A DNA stretch of 64,000 bases, from the NCBI GenBank assembly GCA_964390335.1, contig CAYMHU010000005.1, positions 62,001 to 126,000 on the forward strand, in the 5' to 3' direction. Source of the DNA: Granulosicoccus sp964390335. Its GTDB lineage: Bacteria > Pseudomonadota > Gammaproteobacteria > Granulosicoccales > Granulosicoccaceae. This document shows positions 33,370 through 42,441 of this stretch, piece by piece. Position 1 is the first letter of the stretch. Every line of letters starts with the position of its first letter. The notes beneath the pieces were generated by a model, which ran no database searches, was not told the DNA's origin, and saw only the letters and a program-made list of their open reading frames with translations. A program made the translations under genes and the position numbers.

Positions 33370-35328
33370 ATGACAACGCCGTGGAGTAAAACATTAAAGG
33401 TTGAAAATCAGACCGCTCGAAAATACAAGGACGGTGATAAGTCTTGGAAGAACTGGACGCAGCAGATTTTCGTTGCCGATGAATCACACAAATGCCCAAC
33501 TTATGTTAATCGAACTCCACCGTGTCAGGGCAGTTGCCCATCGGGAGAAGATATTCGTGGTTGGTTATTGATTGCGCGTGGTGTTGAGAAACCACCTGAG
33601 GGTATGTCTTGGCAGGAATATGCGTTTAAGCGTTCTACCGCGTCTAATCCTTTTCCATCACAAATGGGTCGGGTTTGTCCTGCGCCTTGCGAAGCCGGTT
33701 GTAATCGAAACGATGTCGATGACTTTGTTGGTATCAATGCAGTTGAACAATACATCGGTGATACTGCCACGGAGCAAGGTTTCAAGTTTGATTCGCCGGC
33801 ACTTACAACTGATAAGCGTGTTGCCATCATTGGCGGTGGTCCTGCAGGCGTTGCTGCTGCGTACCAATTACGTTTAAAAGGAATAGCCTCAACCATATTC
33901 GATGATCACGAAGAACTGGGTGGGATGATGCGCTACGGTATTCCGGGCTACCGAACACCACGAAAGCATTTGGATTCCGAAATCGATCGCATTCTGGCCA
34001 TGGGGGATATCGATGTTAAGCTTGGCGTGCGCGTTGGTAAAAGTATCAGCATCGAAGCCTTAGAAAGTGAATACGATGCTGTGTTATGGGCTATCGGTTG
34101 TCAGTCCGGGCGCGCGTTACCGGTGCCAGGCGGCGATGCGCCCAATTGTGTTAGCGGCGTCAAATTTCTCGAAGCGTTCAATACCGGCCGCTTAAAAGTG
34201 GCGACAGATAAAGTGGTTTGTATTGGTGGTGGTGATACGTCAATCGATGTGGTATCGGTGGCCAGGCGTCTTGGCAAAATCAAGAAAATGAAAACGCAAG
34301 ACCGACCTGAGCAAGTTGTTCACGGCTACGTGGCGCACGATGCTGCTACCGTTGCGGCTCGAAGCGGTGCCGATGTCACACTTACCTCGCTTTTGCCCAG
34401 AGCTGAAATGACAGCGGCGGAACACGAAGTGCACGATGCACTCACTGAAGGTGTGACCATCATAAACAGTGTTATGCCTGTAAGAGTCAACAAGGATGCG
34501 AAAGGTCGAGCCACCAGCATCGTGCTGTGTGACTGTTCCGTAGATAAAGATGGTCGACCGGAAATGGTTCCAGAGACGGAACGTACCATTGAGGCCGATT
34601 TAATCGTTGTTGCGATTGGCCAAGGCGGTAACCTAGAAGGATTAGAAGAGCTTGATAACGGCCGTGGATTAATCGATTCAGATGGCTTCTACCAAGTAAA
34701 AGATCGTCCCGGACATTTTGTAGCTGGCGATATCATTCGTCCGCACTTGTTAACAACGGCTATTGGTCAAGCAGCTGTTGCAGCCAACTCCATTGATTTA
34801 TATTTAAGTGGCGAAGCGCAGCACAAACGCCCCAAAGTAGATGTGCACCACTTTAATCTCATGGAGAAGCTCGAAGAGGTTGAATTGGCACCAACGGCGT
34901 ACGCTGATGAACCCACATGGGGCACAGATCAGTCAGCATTTGCAGTGCACAATTATGAAGACAGGTCATCAAAAGAAATAGCCGCTGCAGATGAATTATT
35001 CCTTGGGCACTGGAAACCGGAGGAGCGAAACAAGCGTACGGAAGAGGTGCCCGAAGGTGATGAAGTTCTGGGGCACTTTGAAGAACGTTTAAAGCTACTA
35101 ACGGAAGAACAAGTGGTGGCTGAGGCTAATCGCTGCATGAGCTGCGGGATGTGTTTCGAGTGCGATAACTGCGTGATTTATTGTCCGCAGGATGCCGTGT
35201 TCCGAGTTAAGAAAGATAAGAAAACCACTGGCAGATATGTCGATACCGATTACAACAAATGTATCGGATGTCATATTTGTTCTGATGTGTGTCCTTCAGG
35301 CTACATTGATATGGGGATGGGTCACTAA
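33370..35328 (+). CDS. dsrL: DsrL, iron-sulfur flavoprotein (NAD(P)H:acceptor oxidoreductase)
   Basis: 652 residues. N-terminal Cys motif CPTYVNRTPPCQGSCPSGED, glutamate synthase small-subunit-like FAD domain (AIIGGGPAGVAAAYQL), NAD(P)H-binding domain (CIGGGDTSIDVVSVARRLG), FAD closing motif (GHFVAGDI) and a C-terminal pair of [4Fe-4S] motifs (CMSCGMCFECDNCVIYCP and CIGCHICSDVCP). DsrL is the electron partner of rDsrAB in sulfur oxidisers and is a diagnostic gene for the oxidative direction, though forms exist in some reducers. Confidence 0.95.
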   Translation: MTTPWSKTLKVENQTARKYKDGDKSWKNWTQQIFVADESHKCPTYVNRTPPCQGSCPSGEDIRGWLLIARGVEKPPEGMSWQEYAFKRSTASNPFPSQMGRVCPAPCEAGCNRNDVDDFVGINAVEQYIGDTATEQGFKFDSPALTTDKRVAIIGGGPAGVAAAYQLRLKGIASTIFDDHEELGGMMRYGIPGYRTPRKHLDSEIDRILAMGDIDVKLGVRVGKSISIEALESEYDAVLWAIGCQSGRALPVPGGDAPNCVSGVKFLEAFNTGRLKVATDKVVCIGGGDTSIDVVSVARRLGKIKKMKTQDRPEQVVHGYVAHDAATVAARSGADVTLTSLLPRAEMTAAEHEVHDALTEGVTIINSVMPVRVNKDAKGRATSIVLCDCSVDKDGRPEMVPETERTIEADLIVVAIGQGGNLEGLEELDNGRGLIDSDGFYQVKDRPGHFVAGDIIRPHLLTTAIGQAAVAANSIDLYLSGEAQHKRPKVDVHHFNLMEKLEEVELAPTAYADEPTWGTDQSAFAVHNYEDRSSKEIAAADELFLGHWKPEERNKRTEEVPEGDEVLGHFEERLKLLTEEQVVAEANRCMSCGMCFECDNCVIYCPQDAVFRVKKDKKTTGRYVDTDYNKCIGCHICSDVCPSGYIDMGMGH

Positions 35329-35330
35329 GC

Positions 35331-35840
35331 ATGTCTAACGTTGTGCGGCAACTTTGCGTGTTGTTGAGTCTGGGTATGGCAGGCTTTAGCTTCGCTTGGT
35401 TTGCGTTTGCATCAGATGGGCCGGTATTCCCTAAAGGCAAGGGCGATTATTGCGTTGCGGATACGGAATTCATGCGCAAGAACCACATGGATGTATTGCT
35501 GCATCAACGCGATGAAACCGTTATTGATGGTATTAGAGGCGAGCCCTTTAGTTTGGTTGGCTGCGTGGATTGTCATGCAAGTCAAGATGATAACGGGCAA
35601 ATGCTGCGTGTTGATGCTGAAGGCCAATTTTGCGAAAGCTGCCATAGTTTTGCTGCTGTAAAAATTGATTGTTTTGGATGTCATGCGGCTGTGCCGGAAT
35701 CGCAAGATACCGCCAGTGTTCAGCTTGATCAACACCAGAATAAATTCTCATACAAGCACATAGATAGTTTGCTGGAAAAAGCGCATTCCGAGCGCTCGAT
35801 ATTTTCTACCCCTATTGCGAAGCTCCATGGACTCAAATAA
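35331..35840 (+). CDS. dsrJ: DsrJ, triheme cytochrome c of DsrMKJOP
   Basis: 169 residues with an uncleaved-type N-terminal signal anchor and three heme motifs: CVDCH, CESCH and CFGCH. C41 in GDYCVADTEF is a candidate for the unusual Cys heme ligand known for DsrJ. It faces the periplasm. It starts 2 bp after dsrL; its 3' end overlaps dsrO. Confidence 0.93.
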   Translation: MSNVVRQLCVLLSLGMAGFSFAWFAFASDGPVFPKGKGDYCVADTEFMRKNHMDVLLHQRDETVIDGIRGEPFSLVGCVDCHASQDDNGQMLRVDAEGQFCESCHSFAAVKIDCFGCHAAVPESQDTASVQLDQHQNKFSYKHIDSLLEKAHSERSIFSTPIAKLHGLK

Positions 35841-36630
35841 CCCACAACCAACAAAGCCCGAATTCGCAGGGCAGGCCCGGCGCGGCTTTTTGCAAAAACT
35901 TGGTTTGGTTGCAGTGGCCAGCACTGTGGCATCTGTACGTCTTGTGGAGCTGCATGCTTCAACGCAAATCGCATCATCAACCCGGGCTGTATCCGCTACG
36001 GTGTCAAAAGCGGTAACGTCGGAACAACGTTGGGGCTTATTAATTGACACAGCCAAATGTTCATCCGGTTGTGATGCATGCGTGCGCGGTTGTAATTCAG
36101 AGCACGGATTGAACGCCGAGGCTAACCCCGACACAGATGCCCAATGGATTCGAAAAGTCGATTTGAAGGACAACTTTACACAGCGCGAGAGTTCGTTGCC
36201 GGTGATGTGTCAACACTGCGAATCAGCACCTTGCGTCGACGTATGCCCAACGGGTGCATCCTTTAAACGTGCTGATGGTATTGTGTTAGTGAATAAGCAT
36301 ACGTGCATAGGGTGTCGTTATTGTATTATGGCGTGCCCATATAAAGCACGTTCGTTTATTCATGAAGTCATCACTGATCAAAAACCGTCTACACCGAGAG
36401 GCAAAGGTACCGTAGAAAGTTGTACTTTGTGTGTTCATCGTATCGACGCTGGCAAAGGTCAGCAGACTGCCTGTGCTGATGCCTGTACAGAAGCTGGTTA
36501 CGGTGCAATCGTGTTTGGTGATTTGAACGATCCAAACAGCGATATTTCTCAAGCGCTGCAGGCGCAGGATTCTATACAGATTAGAGCAGACCTTGAGCTC
36601 AATCCTGGCGTGCGGTACACCGAGCTATGA
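35827..36630 (+). CDS. dsrO: DsrO, periplasmic Fe-S subunit
   Basis: 267 residues from the ATG at 35827; a TTG four codons earlier is possible. It has a Tat signal (ARRGFLQKLG) and ferredoxin cysteine clusters CSSGCDACVRGCN, CQHCESAPCVDVCP, CIGCRYCIMACPY and CTLCVHR, in the pattern of DsrO/HybA/NrfC proteins with several [4Fe-4S] clusters. It transfers electrons between DsrJ and DsrP. Overlaps dsrJ by 14 bp and dsrP by 4 bp. Confidence 0.93.
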   Translation: MDSNNPQPTKPEFAGQARRGFLQKLGLVAVASTVASVRLVELHASTQIASSTRAVSATVSKAVTSEQRWGLLIDTAKCSSGCDACVRGCNSEHGLNAEANPDTDAQWIRKVDLKDNFTQRESSLPVMCQHCESAPCVDVCPTGASFKRADGIVLVNKHTCIGCRYCIMACPYKARSFIHEVITDQKPSTPRGKGTVESCTLCVHRIDAGKGQQTACADACTEAGYGAIVFGDLNDPNSDISQALQAQDSIQIRADLELNPGVRYTEL

Positions 36631-37814
36631 ACTTTACTGCGCTATCAGGCAAAACAGGCAACTTTATTGTGCTGCTTGCAGGTTTGCTCGTGTTCGCGTT
36701 GCTGGGGTTGTACTGTGCTCATGTAATGGACAGACACGGGCATATCATTACCGGTATGAACAACCATGTTGTTTGGGGGTTGCCACATGTGTTCGCCATA
36801 TCGCTCATTGTTGCAGCTTCAGGTGCGTTGAACGGAGCCAGTTTAAGTAGTGTGTTTGGACGAAGTGAATACAAGCCGTTTGCACGGGTGTCAGTGCTGC
36901 TGGCAATCAGTCTGTTGGTGGGTGGTTTAATTGTATTGGTGTTGGACCTTGGGCGTCCAGATCGACTTATCGTTGCAATGACGCATTTCAACTTTAAATC
37001 CATATTTACCTGGAATATATTTTTGTATACCGGATTTGTCTTTATCGGAATAGTTTATCTGGTTGTGATGATTGAACGACCATTCAATCGCTTTGTTGGG
37101 CAGGTTGGCATGCTCGCGTTTGTATGGCGACTGATATTAACCACTGGTACCGGCAGCATATTTGGTTTTCTTGTTGGCCGAGATGCGTTAGATAGCGCGT
37201 TGTTAGCACCCTTATTTATCGCCGTGTCGTTCGCGTTGGGAATGGCAATGTTATCGCTTTGCATTGTGTTTATTATGCGATGGCGTGGAGAAACTGCGAG
37301 CGAGGACCTGCTGCTATCATTAAAGCAATACTTGCGATGGTTTTTATTGGCAGTATTGTATTTTTCTGTTGTACATCATTTAACAAATTTGTATGTTGCG
37401 GAGCACTCTGAGACTCAGCAGTTTGCGTTGTCAGGATCGTTTTCTATTATTTTCTGGTTAGGTCATGTGGTCATAGGGGTAATGGTGCCTTGGATATTGT
37501 TACGTGGCTTAAATGGTAGTAACGGATTGGTCTCAGCATCTGTTTGCGCCATTATTGGGTCGGCGTGTTTGCTGTATGCCATCATCATCGGGTCGCAAAG
37601 CACTCCTCAAAAATTGTTTCCAGGTAAAACCGTTACCAGCAGCACTTTCGGAGATGCCGGTTTTGCGTTATATCAACCGAGCTTGTGGGAATGGGGGCTT
37701 GGGATGGGTGGAGTCGCGATAGCGTTATTAGTATGTGTTCTTGGCCTACGTTTGTTTCCGCTATTACCGCCGAAAATAAAACCGGCAGCAGGATTCAGTG
37801 AAGCCGATGTCTAG
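36627..37814 (+). CDS. dsrP: DsrP, NrfD-like integral membrane subunit
   Basis: 395 residues with about ten hydrophobic segments, NrfD/PsrC family, including the conserved LDLGRPDR stretch. It exchanges electrons with quinones as part of DsrMKJOP. It overlaps dsrO by ATGA and the dsrN start by 17 bp. Confidence 0.93.
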   Translation: MNFTALSGKTGNFIVLLAGLLVFALLGLYCAHVMDRHGHIITGMNNHVVWGLPHVFAISLIVAASGALNGASLSSVFGRSEYKPFARVSVLLAISLLVGGLIVLVLDLGRPDRLIVAMTHFNFKSIFTWNIFLYTGFVFIGIVYLVVMIERPFNRFVGQVGMLAFVWRLILTTGTGSIFGFLVGRDALDSALLAPLFIAVSFALGMAMLSLCIVFIMRWRGETASEDLLLSLKQYLRWFLLAVLYFSVVHHLTNLYVAEHSETQQFALSGSFSIIFWLGHVVIGVMVPWILLRGLNGSNGLVSASVCAIIGSACLLYAIIIGSQSTPQKLFPGKTVTSSTFGDAGFALYQPSLWEWGLGMGGVAIALLVCVLGLRLFPLLPPKIKPAAGFSEADV

Positions 37815-39240
37815 TGGTTTATACATAGCCGCTCCATGGCGATCAAGCGGCAAAACGACAGTGAGTGTTGGGTTAGCGCGGGCCGCCTATAACCGCGGCA
37901 TCAGCGTTCAATCTTACAAGAAAGGTCCCGATTACATTGATCCGCAATGGTTAGCGCTAGCGAGTAAGCAAGCTTGTTATAACCTGGACCCACATCTACA
38001 AACACCAACTGAATATGCCCGTACCTTTTCTCAGAATCTCAAGAAAGGTCATTTCGCTTTAGTTGAGGGCGCACATGGCTTGCATGATGGCCTAATGGAA
38101 GATGGTTCAGATAGTAACGCTGAAATAGCAAAGCAACTGGGATTGCCGGTAGTACTTACTTTCGATTGTCGAGGCATGAACCGCACGCTCGCAGCATTGG
38201 TAAACGGCTTACAAGCGTTCGATACCGATGTCGCGTATGCTGGTATCGTACTCAATAGAGTTAAATCTGACCGCCACCTTAAAAAAGTAGAAGCCGTCCT
38301 TAAGCAATACACCGACTTTATCGTGTTAGGTGCGCTACCCGAATCAGCAAATCTGTCATTGGCTGAAAAAGAACTGGGTTTAGTGCCTGCACTGGAATGT
38401 AAAAATTCAGAAGCTGTTGTAGAAAACGCGGCGAAATTACTCGAGCAACATTGCAATTTAAACGCATTGTTCGATTCATCGCAGGAACAAGAACAGGTAA
38501 TAAAGAAATTTAACGTTGCTGAGCACGAGCCGATTTCTAAAAATAAGCCGCACACAAATTTAAAGCCCAGTCAGTCTCAGTATCGGCTGAGGATTGGGTT
38601 GGCGCAGGATGAAGCTTTTCATTTTTATTATCAGGATGATATAGATGAACTGCGATCTCGCGGCGTAGAAATTGTTCCGGTATCACCGATACACGATCCG
38701 TTTCCTACGAACTTGGATGGTTTCATTATGGGCGGCGGTTTCCCGGAGCGATTTGTTGAAGCATTAAGTAGTAACGTCCAATTTCGTCAAGGCTTGCAAA
38801 GTGCGGTAACTCAGGGGCTGGCTGTACATGCCGAATGTGCGGGGTTGATGTATCTGTGCCGTTCAATTTATCACAACGGTACTCAGTACCCTATGTCGGA
38901 TTGTTTGAACGCCGATGTTGAATTGTTGGATCGACCAGTGGGTAGGGGCTACATGCGTCTAAAAACGTGTAATCCTATTAAAGTGCGTCGGCCATCGGAA
39001 TCGAATGTAGCCCAGACGCACGGCCCGATACTTAGTGCACATGAGTTTCATCACTCGCGGGTTGTGTTCGATGCAATACCGGATTTTATCTATCATGTAG
39101 AACGCGGATTTGGTATTGATGGAAAGCACGATGGTGTTCGTATGAATAATGTACATGCAACCTATGCCCATTTTAGACATACCGCCAGTACGCCATGGGT
39201 TGATTGGCTATTGGAAAGAATAGTCAATCGGGCGCACTAG
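37798..39240 (+). CDS. dsrN: DsrN, siroheme amidase (cobyrinate a,c-diamide synthase family)
   Basis: 480 residues. The N-terminal ATP-binding part has AAPWRSSGKTTVSVGL and the C-terminal glutamine amidotransferase domain shows the nucleophile Cys in AVHAECAGLMYL with a late His. It is the CbiA-type enzyme that makes siroheme amide for DsrAB. GTG at 37798 has AGGA four bases upstream; the ATG at 37807 is the alternative. Confidence 0.93.
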   Translation: MKPMSSGLYIAAPWRSSGKTTVSVGLARAAYNRGISVQSYKKGPDYIDPQWLALASKQACYNLDPHLQTPTEYARTFSQNLKKGHFALVEGAHGLHDGLMEDGSDSNAEIAKQLGLPVVLTFDCRGMNRTLAALVNGLQAFDTDVAYAGIVLNRVKSDRHLKKVEAVLKQYTDFIVLGALPESANLSLAEKELGLVPALECKNSEAVVENAAKLLEQHCNLNALFDSSQEQEQVIKKFNVAEHEPISKNKPHTNLKPSQSQYRLRIGLAQDEAFHFYYQDDIDELRSRGVEIVPVSPIHDPFPTNLDGFIMGGGFPERFVEALSSNVQFRQGLQSAVTQGLAVHAECAGLMYLCRSIYHNGTQYPMSDCLNADVELLDRPVGRGYMRLKTCNPIKVRRPSESNVAQTHGPILSAHEFHHSRVVFDAIPDFIYHVERGFGIDGKHDGVRMNNVHATYAHFRHTASTPWVDWLLERIVNRAH

Positions 39241-39270
39241 GTCGAGCCACGAAATATCGGATGGGTGATT

Positions 39271-39594
39271 ATGTTTAAAGTGACGAAATCAGCGGCAGCA
39301 GAGTTAAAACGTAGCATGCAAGCCCATGACTTCGATGATATGCCGCTGCGCGTAGCCGCTCAGAAGACGCCTGATGGTTCCATAGAGTATCAAATGGGTT
39401 TTGATGAAGCAGGTCCCGGCGACACAATGGTGGCCAGTAGTGGAATTGATGTTGTAATCAATAAGGACCACAAACCTTTGCTGGCAGGCACCGAACTAGA
39501 CTTTGTCGCGTTAGAAGGAGAAACTAAAGAATTTATTTTCCTAAACCCAAACGATCCTACATTTGTGCCGCCAAAAGATGATCAACAGCCCTGA
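39271..39594 (+). CDS. dsrR: DsrR, A-type-like protein without cysteines
   Basis: 107 residues from the ATG at 39271. Fold pattern of IscA/A-type carriers (TKSAAAELKRSMQAHDF, then GIDVVINKDHKPLLAGTELDF), but no cysteine anywhere, as known for DsrR, so it cannot bind clusters in the A-type manner. In Allochromatium it is needed for normal dsr expression at a post-transcriptional level. Last gene of the canonical dsr set; its end overlaps the sensor kinase start. Confidence 0.92.
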   Translation: MFKVTKSAAAELKRSMQAHDFDDMPLRVAAQKTPDGSIEYQMGFDEAGPGDTMVASSGIDVVINKDHKPLLAGTELDFVALEGETKEFIFLNPNDPTFVPPKDDQQP

Positions 39595-41254
39595 TTTGCA
39601 CATGTCGATGATGGTAGCCGAACAAGACAATCAGTTCTATAAAACCAGGCGGGGCCAGTTGTCTGCTTACGGGCGTGCGTGGGCATCCGCCCGAACTTTA
39701 CAAGCCATCTTTATTGCTTTGGGCGTTTTGTTGCTGGGCTTGCTTTTGCTGTTGTGGTTTAACCTTAGTCATAGTGCCAGCAGCAAAAATACTCATGTAG
39801 ATTTAATCATGGCACTATTGTTTGTCGCGACTCTTGGGTCGTTGTTGCTCGTATATCACTTTACGAAACGCCATTTTATAGAACCTGATTTGGCCTTCCG
39901 AAAGTGGTTGCAGCAGGTATGTGATGGTGACTTGTCGGCACGTATCGGACTACCTGAGCAGCATGAACACTACAATGAACTTAATTTTCATACCAGAAAT
40001 TTAACGGTTGCGTTACGAGACTTGTCGACTGACATGGATAGTCTGGTAGGCATGCAAACTAACCGGCTGGAACAGCAAAAGGCAGAATTAAAGCTATTGT
40101 TCGATTTAACCACGGCTGTTAGTCGTGAGTCAGAATTACAGACTGTTGCGCACACTGTGTGTCCTGCGCTGGCTAACTGGTTTGATGACGTGCAAGTCAG
40201 TTTATTTAAGATCGATAACAACGAATATCGTTTTTTAAATTCTGCTTGCTCTGAGTCAGCAACAACGCGTTTTAACTCGCCGGATGCGATAGTTGAAAAA
40301 GTTACGGCCCATGTTAATCAGCAATTTGGTAAGAGTCTGTATTTTTTTGAGGCGCTCCCCGAAACCACACCGTCTGATTACACAGTCGAATCCAAGAGCG
40401 GCAGACCGAACGTCGAGGGTTATGCTCAAATTGCGTTTATGGATGGTGATATAGAGGCTGGTTTGTTGATCGTTGAATCTAATGATTTGACTGAGCTAAA
40501 GCAGGATAAAGCCAAGCGCATACTCTCAACAGTGGCCCAACAATTAACGCTATTTGTAAGCAAGTATTCTGCTGCGGAGCGTGGACAACAAACCCGTTTG
40601 TACCAACAACGAAGTGAAATGGCAGCTGAAATTCATGATTCTCTAGCCCAAACCTTGTTAGCAACGCGATACCAAATAGCGATGTTACGCGATACAGTCA
40701 AAAAGCAAACTCCAGAAGATTTACTAGGTTCGATTGAAAAGCTGGACAGCACAATCGGTGAAGCTAATTCTGAGTTACGCGGTTTAATTCATGAATATCG
40801 TAGTCAACTCGGTGCTAATAGATCAACCGATTCATTGCAGGAGCTCATTGAAAGTTTTCGAGAAAAATCAGATAGCAGAGTGTTTTTTCAGCAAGAAGAC
40901 TCGCTACTACAGTTTACGCCTCGCGAAGCACCTATCGTACAGAATATCGTGGCCGAAGTACTTAATAACGCGCAAAAATACGCACAAGCCAGCATGATTC
41001 GAGTGTATCTGCGATTAAGGCCATCAGGTGTGCGGGTTTTACTAATCGAAGACGATGGTATTGGGTTCGACTATGAAAAACTAAAAGCGCTAAGTGATGA
41101 TCGTAAAGAGGATTTCGGTAACCATATTGGACTCTCGATTATGCAAGAGCGTGCACTCAGTATTGGTGCGGTGCTGGATATAGAGTCAGAGATTGAGGAA
41201 GGCACGCGCATTACGTTAACGCTCCCACCACTTTCTGAGAGTCAAGCTTTATGA
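39578..41254 (+). CDS. NarX/NarQ-like sensor histidine kinase
   Basis: 558 residues from the ATG at 39578 (an ATG at 39602 is possible). Two hydrophobic segments (AIFIALGVLLLGLLLLLWF near 40-60 and IMALLFVATLGSLLLVYHF near 75-95) with only a short loop between, then a HAMP-like linker, a GAF-like region, the HisKA_3 box AAEIHDSLAQTLLATRYQIA with the phospho-accepting His, and the ATPase domain (AEVLNNAQKYA, DDGIGFDY). The very short periplasmic loop suggests sensing in the membrane or through the GAF domain, unlike nitrate-binding NarX. It overlaps dsrR, implying cotranscription. Confidence 0.88.
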   Translation: MINSPDLHMSMMVAEQDNQFYKTRRGQLSAYGRAWASARTLQAIFIALGVLLLGLLLLLWFNLSHSASSKNTHVDLIMALLFVATLGSLLLVYHFTKRHFIEPDLAFRKWLQQVCDGDLSARIGLPEQHEHYNELNFHTRNLTVALRDLSTDMDSLVGMQTNRLEQQKAELKLLFDLTTAVSRESELQTVAHTVCPALANWFDDVQVSLFKIDNNEYRFLNSACSESATTRFNSPDAIVEKVTAHVNQQFGKSLYFFEALPETTPSDYTVESKSGRPNVEGYAQIAFMDGDIEAGLLIVESNDLTELKQDKAKRILSTVAQQLTLFVSKYSAAERGQQTRLYQQRSEMAAEIHDSLAQTLLATRYQIAMLRDTVKKQTPEDLLGSIEKLDSTIGEANSELRGLIHEYRSQLGANRSTDSLQELIESFREKSDSRVFFQQEDSLLQFTPREAPIVQNIVAEVLNNAQKYAQASMIRVYLRLRPSGVRVLLIEDDGIGFDYEKLKALSDDRKEDFGNHIGLSIMQERALSIGAVLDIESEIEEGTRITLTLPPLSESQAL

Positions 41255-41907
41255 ACGATAAACGTATTAGTGTTGTGATTGTTGATGATCACACCTTGTT
41301 TCGTACAGGTTTGCACGAGCTATTGACACATCGTGAACTCGATGTCATTGGAATGACCGGGGTTTCTACTGAGGCGGCACAGTTGGTTGCAGAAAAACAG
41401 CCTGACATTGTTTTGCTTGATCTTCGGATGCGTGAATTAAGCGGGATTGAAGTCCTAGAGCAAATTCATCAAAGTCAGCCTGAACAGTGTGTTGTTATTC
41501 TAACAACCAGCATTGCGGAATCTGATTTACTCAGAGCGCTGGAATTAGGTGCGGCTGGATATTTGTTAAAAGACATGGAGCCCGATACGTTCGTAAAGTC
41601 TTTGCATCAGGCGCTTAATGGCGAGATAGTCGTTGCGCCAGATTTAACGAGTTTATTGGCCAAAGCAGCTGTGTCAAAAACCAAACCGGTTGAAGTTGAT
41701 AAGCCGCCAGTTTACGGTTTGACGCCACGAGAAATGGATATCTTGCGTCATATAGCCATGGGCGAGAGTAATAAGGATATTGCCAGATCATTGGGGATTG
41801 TTGATGGTACGGTCAAATTGCATGTGCGCGCCGTACTGAAGAAGCTCGGTGTTAATACTCGTGTGCAAGCGGCGGTGCTGGCTGTTCAAGAGAAACTGTG
41901 TGAGTAG
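41251..41907 (+). CDS. NarL-family response regulator
   Basis: 218 residues. Receiver domain with acidic pocket IVDDH, phospho-acceptor Asp in DIVLLDLRM and Lys in LLKDM; C-terminal LuxR-type HTH LTPREMDILRHIAMGESNKDIARSLGI. The start overlaps the kinase stop as ATGA, so the pair is a cognate system. Targets are unknown; position after dsrR suggests control of sulfur-oxidation genes. Confidence 0.92.
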   Translation: MNDKRISVVIVDDHTLFRTGLHELLTHRELDVIGMTGVSTEAAQLVAEKQPDIVLLDLRMRELSGIEVLEQIHQSQPEQCVVILTTSIAESDLLRALELGAAGYLLKDMEPDTFVKSLHQALNGEIVVAPDLTSLLAKAAVSKTKPVEVDKPPVYGLTPREMDILRHIAMGESNKDIARSLGIVDGTVKLHVRAVLKKLGVNTRVQAAVLAVQEKLCE

Positions 41908-41949
41908 CGATATGTATGTCTTATGGAATAGGGGTGGTCCATCATAGTT

Positions 41950-42168
41950 ATGCCTTATCATATATTTGAAATTAATCCCTTTAAGCAATACACGCTGCTA
42001 AACACTTTTGATAGTTATCGGGAAAGCAAGGATTGTGTTCGCAAGCTGCGCATGGAATCCAATTCCAGTGGAACAACCTATCGGATGATGTTTGCAGCCA
42101 ACTCCGAACTTGCGTTAAAGTTACTTAAAGAAAAACGTGAAGAGCGCCCCATGGGCGAGCACGACTAA
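41950..42168 (+). CDS. 72-aa unknown protein between the response regulator and tusA
   Basis: 72 residues, soluble, basic, with an N-terminal FEINPFKQYTLLNTFDSYRESKD and a helical KLLKEKREER tail. Family not recognised. It lies 42 bp after the response regulator and 40 bp before tusA in the same direction, so it probably belongs to the sulfur transfer group. GGGGTGG upstream could serve as ribosome binding site at a long spacing. Confidence 0.68.
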   Translation: MPYHIFEINPFKQYTLLNTFDSYRESKDCVRKLRMESNSSGTTYRMMFAANSELALKLLKEKREERPMGEHD

Positions 42169-42208
42169 AATACTACGACAACCTATTAATCTAACTTGGA
42201 AGCCGTCC

Positions 42209-42439
42209 ATGAGTGAAGTTACCAAAGAAGTTGATGCCAGCGGATTAAACTGCCCAATGCCTATCTTGCGCGCTAAAAAGGCATTAAAAGAATTACAGTC
42301 GGGCGATATTTTGCGCGTTGTAGCAACTGATCCGGGTTCGGTTAAGGACTTCGAGGCTTTTGCAAAGCAAACCGGCAACGAGTTACTTGAGTCCACTACA
42401 GAAGGAGATGCCTTCGTCTATCGCTTACGTAAGTCGTAG
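42209..42439 (+). CDS. tusA: Sulfur carrier protein TusA
   Basis: 76 residues from the ATG at 42209, with GGAAG seven bases upstream; the longer frame from 42137 overlaps the previous gene. It has the TusA signature LNCPMPILRAKKALKEL with the active-site Cys and a typical two-layer end (GDAFVYRLRKS). TusA accepts sulfane sulfur and passes it to DsrE. It directly precedes a YeeE/YedE transporter gene by 2 bp, a known pairing. Confidence 0.93.
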   Translation: MSEVTKEVDASGLNCPMPILRAKKALKELQSGDILRVVATDPGSVKDFEAFAKQTGNELLESTTEGDAFVYRLRKS

Positions 42440-42441
42440 AT

